The notes under the pieces were generated by a model. That model searched no databases. It worked only from the letters and a program-made list of their open reading frames with translations, and was not told where the DNA came from. Both the position numbers and the translations under genes were made by a program. 64,000 nucleotides of DNA from an uncultured bacterium (GTDB lineage: Bacteria > Verrucomicrobiota > Lentisphaeria > Victivallales > UBA1829), in assembly GCA_900548385.1 (NCBI GenBank), contig URKJ01000019.1:21815-85814 (forward strand), read 5' to 3'. Shown here one piece after another: positions 61,654 to 64,000 of this stretch (positions are counted from its first letter, which is position 1; every line of letters begins with the position of its first letter).

Positions 61654-63333
61654 ATGAAAGCACTGATTTATGCACGGCAGAGCAGCGGGAAGGATGATTT
61701 TTCGGAGTCAGTAGAGGCGCAGATTGCCAACTGCAAGAAACTGGCAGCAAAAGAAAAACTTGAGGTCATTGGCATTTATAAAGACCTGAACACCAGCGGC
61801 GAGACTTATCCTGTGGGTGCGGAGGAAATTGCCCGGCTTGACAAAGCATATATGAAATGGGTTCTCAACCAAAGTTCCAAGAAGGATTTTCGGTTGGGGC
61901 TATGTCAGGTTCTGCAAAAACTTTCTGAAGTTGATTTTGTGTTGGTCAATGAATTGACCCGCCTGTACCGTCCGATCAACGGGAGCTTTCTGGAGGGGCA
62001 TATCAATCAGCTTCTGAAAGAAAATGAAGTGAAGGTTCTGCAGGTCCAAGGCGGAACGATTGACCTGAGCAAATTTGACCAGCAGTTAATTACCTTGATC
62101 AAAAATCAGATTCTCTATGAGGATTTGCAGAAAAAGCGGCAGAACAGTATCAACGCTTTCCGGATCAAGAAAGACAGTGGCAGACTTTGCAGCGATGCCA
62201 AGATGCACGGGATTCGCTATCTTGGCAACGGAAAAATCGAGGTGATTCCCGAATGGGTTGAGATCATCCGTTTCATCTATGACAATATCTGCGCCTATCG
62301 TCCTTACCGTGCCATCATCCGTGATTGCAATGAACGCTGGGGGAAAGAGGTCTTTTTCTATGAAAGCTCCATTTATGCCATTGCAAAACAGCCGATTTAT
62401 TGCGGCTATCAGTATAACAGCCAGGGCGAATTGATTAAAAATGTCCAGATTACCGGTCAGGAGTTCATCTCTTTCGAGCAGTGGCAGGAAGTACAGAAGA
62501 TCATTTCGCACAAACGGGCCGATTATCATGTGAAAGCCAAAAAGCACTGGCTTCCATTGTCCGGTAAACTCTACTGTGGAGAATGCGGCAGCAAATTGAT
62601 ATGTCTATTGGAACATGGAAAAATTTACTATACCTGCAATAAACGGACGCTTGACCGCAATCATGCCAATTGCCGGAATAGTCGAATCCGTTTTGAATCG
62701 GGATTGCGTGGAGAACCGGCTCTTTATGATGCTATCTATCCGCTGCTGTCCATTGCTCTGATTGAGCGGCATAGAAAAGCAGTTGAACTCTTGAACGATA
62801 AAAATGAGTTGGCAAAGTATGATGTGGAACTGAAAAATCTGGCAATCAAAGAGGAGCAGCTTCATGAAATGTTTCTGGATGGTCTTGCCACGGAGGAGCA
62901 GTTGCGTAATCTGCTGACCCGAAACAAAGTAAGGCGTTGCGAATTACTGAAAAAAGTAACTCTTTTGAAAAGCAGCAACCTGAATGATGAGACTCTGCAA
63001 GATTTGGAAAAGAATGTTCTTGCAGATCAGTTCAATGATCTTGCGAACAAGAATCTCCCGCAAGGCATCTATGAAAGGTTGTTGAATGACGCTCAAATTA
63101 CCGCAACGAGTTATGCTGACCGGGTGGAGTTCAATACTCTCTACGGGAATGTGACTTTACCGCGTACCCGTTCCACAAACCGCCTCTGGATGCCAAAATG
63201 GGAAATGTCTTTGCTCAATAAAGGAACGAAGAAGTGTGTCATAGATAAAAATACACAAATTACTGTGACCTATTTTACTGGAACCCAAGCGGAACTGGCG
63301 GACTTTGGCAGCTTGCGCATTGTCAGCCAATAG
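61654..63333 (+). CDS. Large serine recombinase
   Basis: 559 residues. The resolvase domain starts 'ALIYARQSSGKDDF' with catalytic S10 and has 'VDFVLVNELTRLYRP'. A recombinase DNA-binding domain follows ('GIRYLGNGKIEVIPEWVEII', 'IYAIAKQPIYCGYQYN'), then a zinc ribbon with cysteines at C308, C311, near 328 and near 338 ('LYCGECGSKL', 'YYTCNKR'), and a coiled-coil end. Large serine recombinases integrate or excise elements between short att sites without host factors. AGGAG lies 8 bases before the ATG. The gene is AT-richer than its neighbours. No phage, conjugation or resistance genes are seen beside it, so the element type is open. Confidence 0.92.
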   Translation: MKALIYARQSSGKDDFSESVEAQIANCKKLAAKEKLEVIGIYKDLNTSGETYPVGAEEIARLDKAYMKWVLNQSSKKDFRLGLCQVLQKLSEVDFVLVNELTRLYRPINGSFLEGHINQLLKENEVKVLQVQGGTIDLSKFDQQLITLIKNQILYEDLQKKRQNSINAFRIKKDSGRLCSDAKMHGIRYLGNGKIEVIPEWVEIIRFIYDNICAYRPYRAIIRDCNERWGKEVFFYESSIYAIAKQPIYCGYQYNSQGELIKNVQITGQEFISFEQWQEVQKIISHKRADYHVKAKKHWLPLSGKLYCGECGSKLICLLEHGKIYYTCNKRTLDRNHANCRNSRIRFESGLRGEPALYDAIYPLLSIALIERHRKAVELLNDKNELAKYDVELKNLAIKEEQLHEMFLDGLATEEQLRNLLTRNKVRRCELLKKVTLLKSSNLNDETLQDLEKNVLADQFNDLANKNLPQGIYERLLNDAQITATSYADRVEFNTLYGNVTLPRTRSTNRLWMPKWEMSLLNKGTKKCVIDKNTQITVTYFTGTQAELADFGSLRIVSQ

Positions 63334-63340
63334 AAGCCGG

Positions 63341-63380
63341 AAAAAACTTTCCCGGATCGACAGACCGGGAAAGTTTTTTT
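63341..63380 (+). terminator. Rho-independent terminator of the recombinase gene
   Basis: Stem ACTTTCCCGG / CCGGGAAAGT with a 9-base loop and a run of seven T, 8 bases after the stop codon. Confidence 0.88.
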
Positions 63381-63947
63381 CATAAGTAAACTATCGTGAT
63401 GCAAGTATACGCGGTATCGGTTTCGCTCAACGAGCGACCAGTGTTTTGGCGCTGAACCTTGACAGGCTCACTCCTGAACGTTCTTTGAGCGATTGTAAGC
63501 ACCGGGGGGGGCCTCCCACGATTAATGCTCGAAATCCATTAAGATCTGTAAAGAGTTAACAAATGAACGGAAACATCGTGGTACAATGTGAAATGAACAC
63601 CGGATGAATTATATTTGACCAGGTGTTGTTGATATCTACAAACCCATCGGAAATAGTAAAGAGTAACTTCAGGTAGATTCATTCGACCTAGCAATATCAG
63701 AACACCATTTTTTCTCTTGCAATCGGAAAACTGTTGAATATCCGATCCATGAAAATACAGACAGACGTTTGTGATTTTTGCTTATTACGTGTGTTTTATG
63801 GCGATCAACTAAATAACAGTTGTATTTTATTTTTCTAGGACTATATTACCCATGGAAGTGCCAATACCAGCAGTATTTATAATACCTAGAAATTCAAAAA
63901 GATAGGATTCTTTTGGGATCATGGGAAATTATTAGAAAGGGTAGTAA
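63381..63947. other. Gene-free tail of doubtful origin
   Basis: No open frame of note, no ribosome site, no repeat and no RNA gene was found in 567 bases. It is AT-richer than the rest of the window and has a run of seven or more G (near 63500). It runs straight into adapter sequence, so it may be a low-quality or chimeric contig end, not chromosomal DNA. Confidence 0.55.
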
Positions 63948-64000
63948 CTGTCTCTTATACACATATGACGCTGCCGACGACTTAATAGGTGTAGATCTCG
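63948..64000. other. Illumina Nextera adapter sequence (assembly artefact)
   Basis: CTGTCTCTTATACACAT (63948-63964) is the transposon mosaic end used in Nextera libraries; GACGCTGCCGACGA follows (63967-63980) with one mismatch before it, then an 8-base index CTTAATAG (63981-63988) and GTGTAGATCTCG, the start of the P5-side adapter. This order is exactly the read-through adapter. Confidence 0.97.

Noticed and set aside
61654..63380. Prophage or conjugative element
   Set aside because: Only the recombinase is visible; no structural, replication or transfer gene is in the window, so the element type stays open.
1..64000. CRISPR array or cas genes
   Set aside because: No regularly spaced repeats and no Cas-like protein were seen.

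Overview
The window looks like a contig end from a Lentisphaerae-type bacterium (Victivallis-like; phylum Lentisphaerota, PVC group). The evidence is indirect but consistent: many large secreted glycosidases, several pseudopilins with the 'FTLIELL' leader and C-terminal 'H...DGH' motif that are abundant in that phylum, a secretin, and canonical sigma70 promoters. No rRNA was seen, so the taxon is an inference.

Layout. 1-1343: the 3' end of a secretin gene and a small lipoprotein. 1328-7576: a secreted clan-GH-A-like enzyme paired with a pseudopilin, divergent from an alpha-L-fucosidase. 7651-17256: housekeeping block (topA, argD, argF, an unknown protein, a CoA-transferase with a Nif11-like small protein, two CNNM/CorC-type membrane proteins). 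17405-21589: a self-contained operon of GntR/LacI-type regulator, pseudopilin and heparinase-like polysaccharide lyase. 21727-30881: rnr, an AddA/AddB-like helicase-nuclease pair and a lone Opp-type permease, then tRNA-Arg(CCU). 31171-45820: a nine-gene carbohydrate cluster led by a GntR regulator with a solute-binding-protein-like effector domain (GH2, pseudopilin, truncated secreted protein, SGNH esterase, two GH39-like and two GH29 enzymes). 45970-51210: an AraC regulator divergent from a large secreted glycosidase and its pseudopilin. 51490-57729: Zn-ribbon protein, pyrE, secA and, convergent, a copper P-type ATPase. 57865-61588: another secreted glycosidase with a pseudopilin that has lost its 5' end. 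61654-63333: a large serine recombinase abutting that truncated gene. 63381-64000: no genes, ending in Illumina Nextera adapter sequence.

How it fits together. Five times in 64 kb a pseudopilin lies within 35 bp of, or overlaps, a secreted carbohydrate-active enzyme gene or lies directly behind one; three of the loci have their own regulator and three show a perfect palindrome near a good promoter. With the secretin at the left edge this suggests enzyme-specific pseudopilins serving a type II-like secretion or surface-display machine. The other notable items are a DNA topoisomerase I whose zinc fingers are replaced by three copies of an unfamiliar module, a recombinase sitting exactly at the conserved pilin-leader coding sequence, and a probable assembly artefact at the right end.
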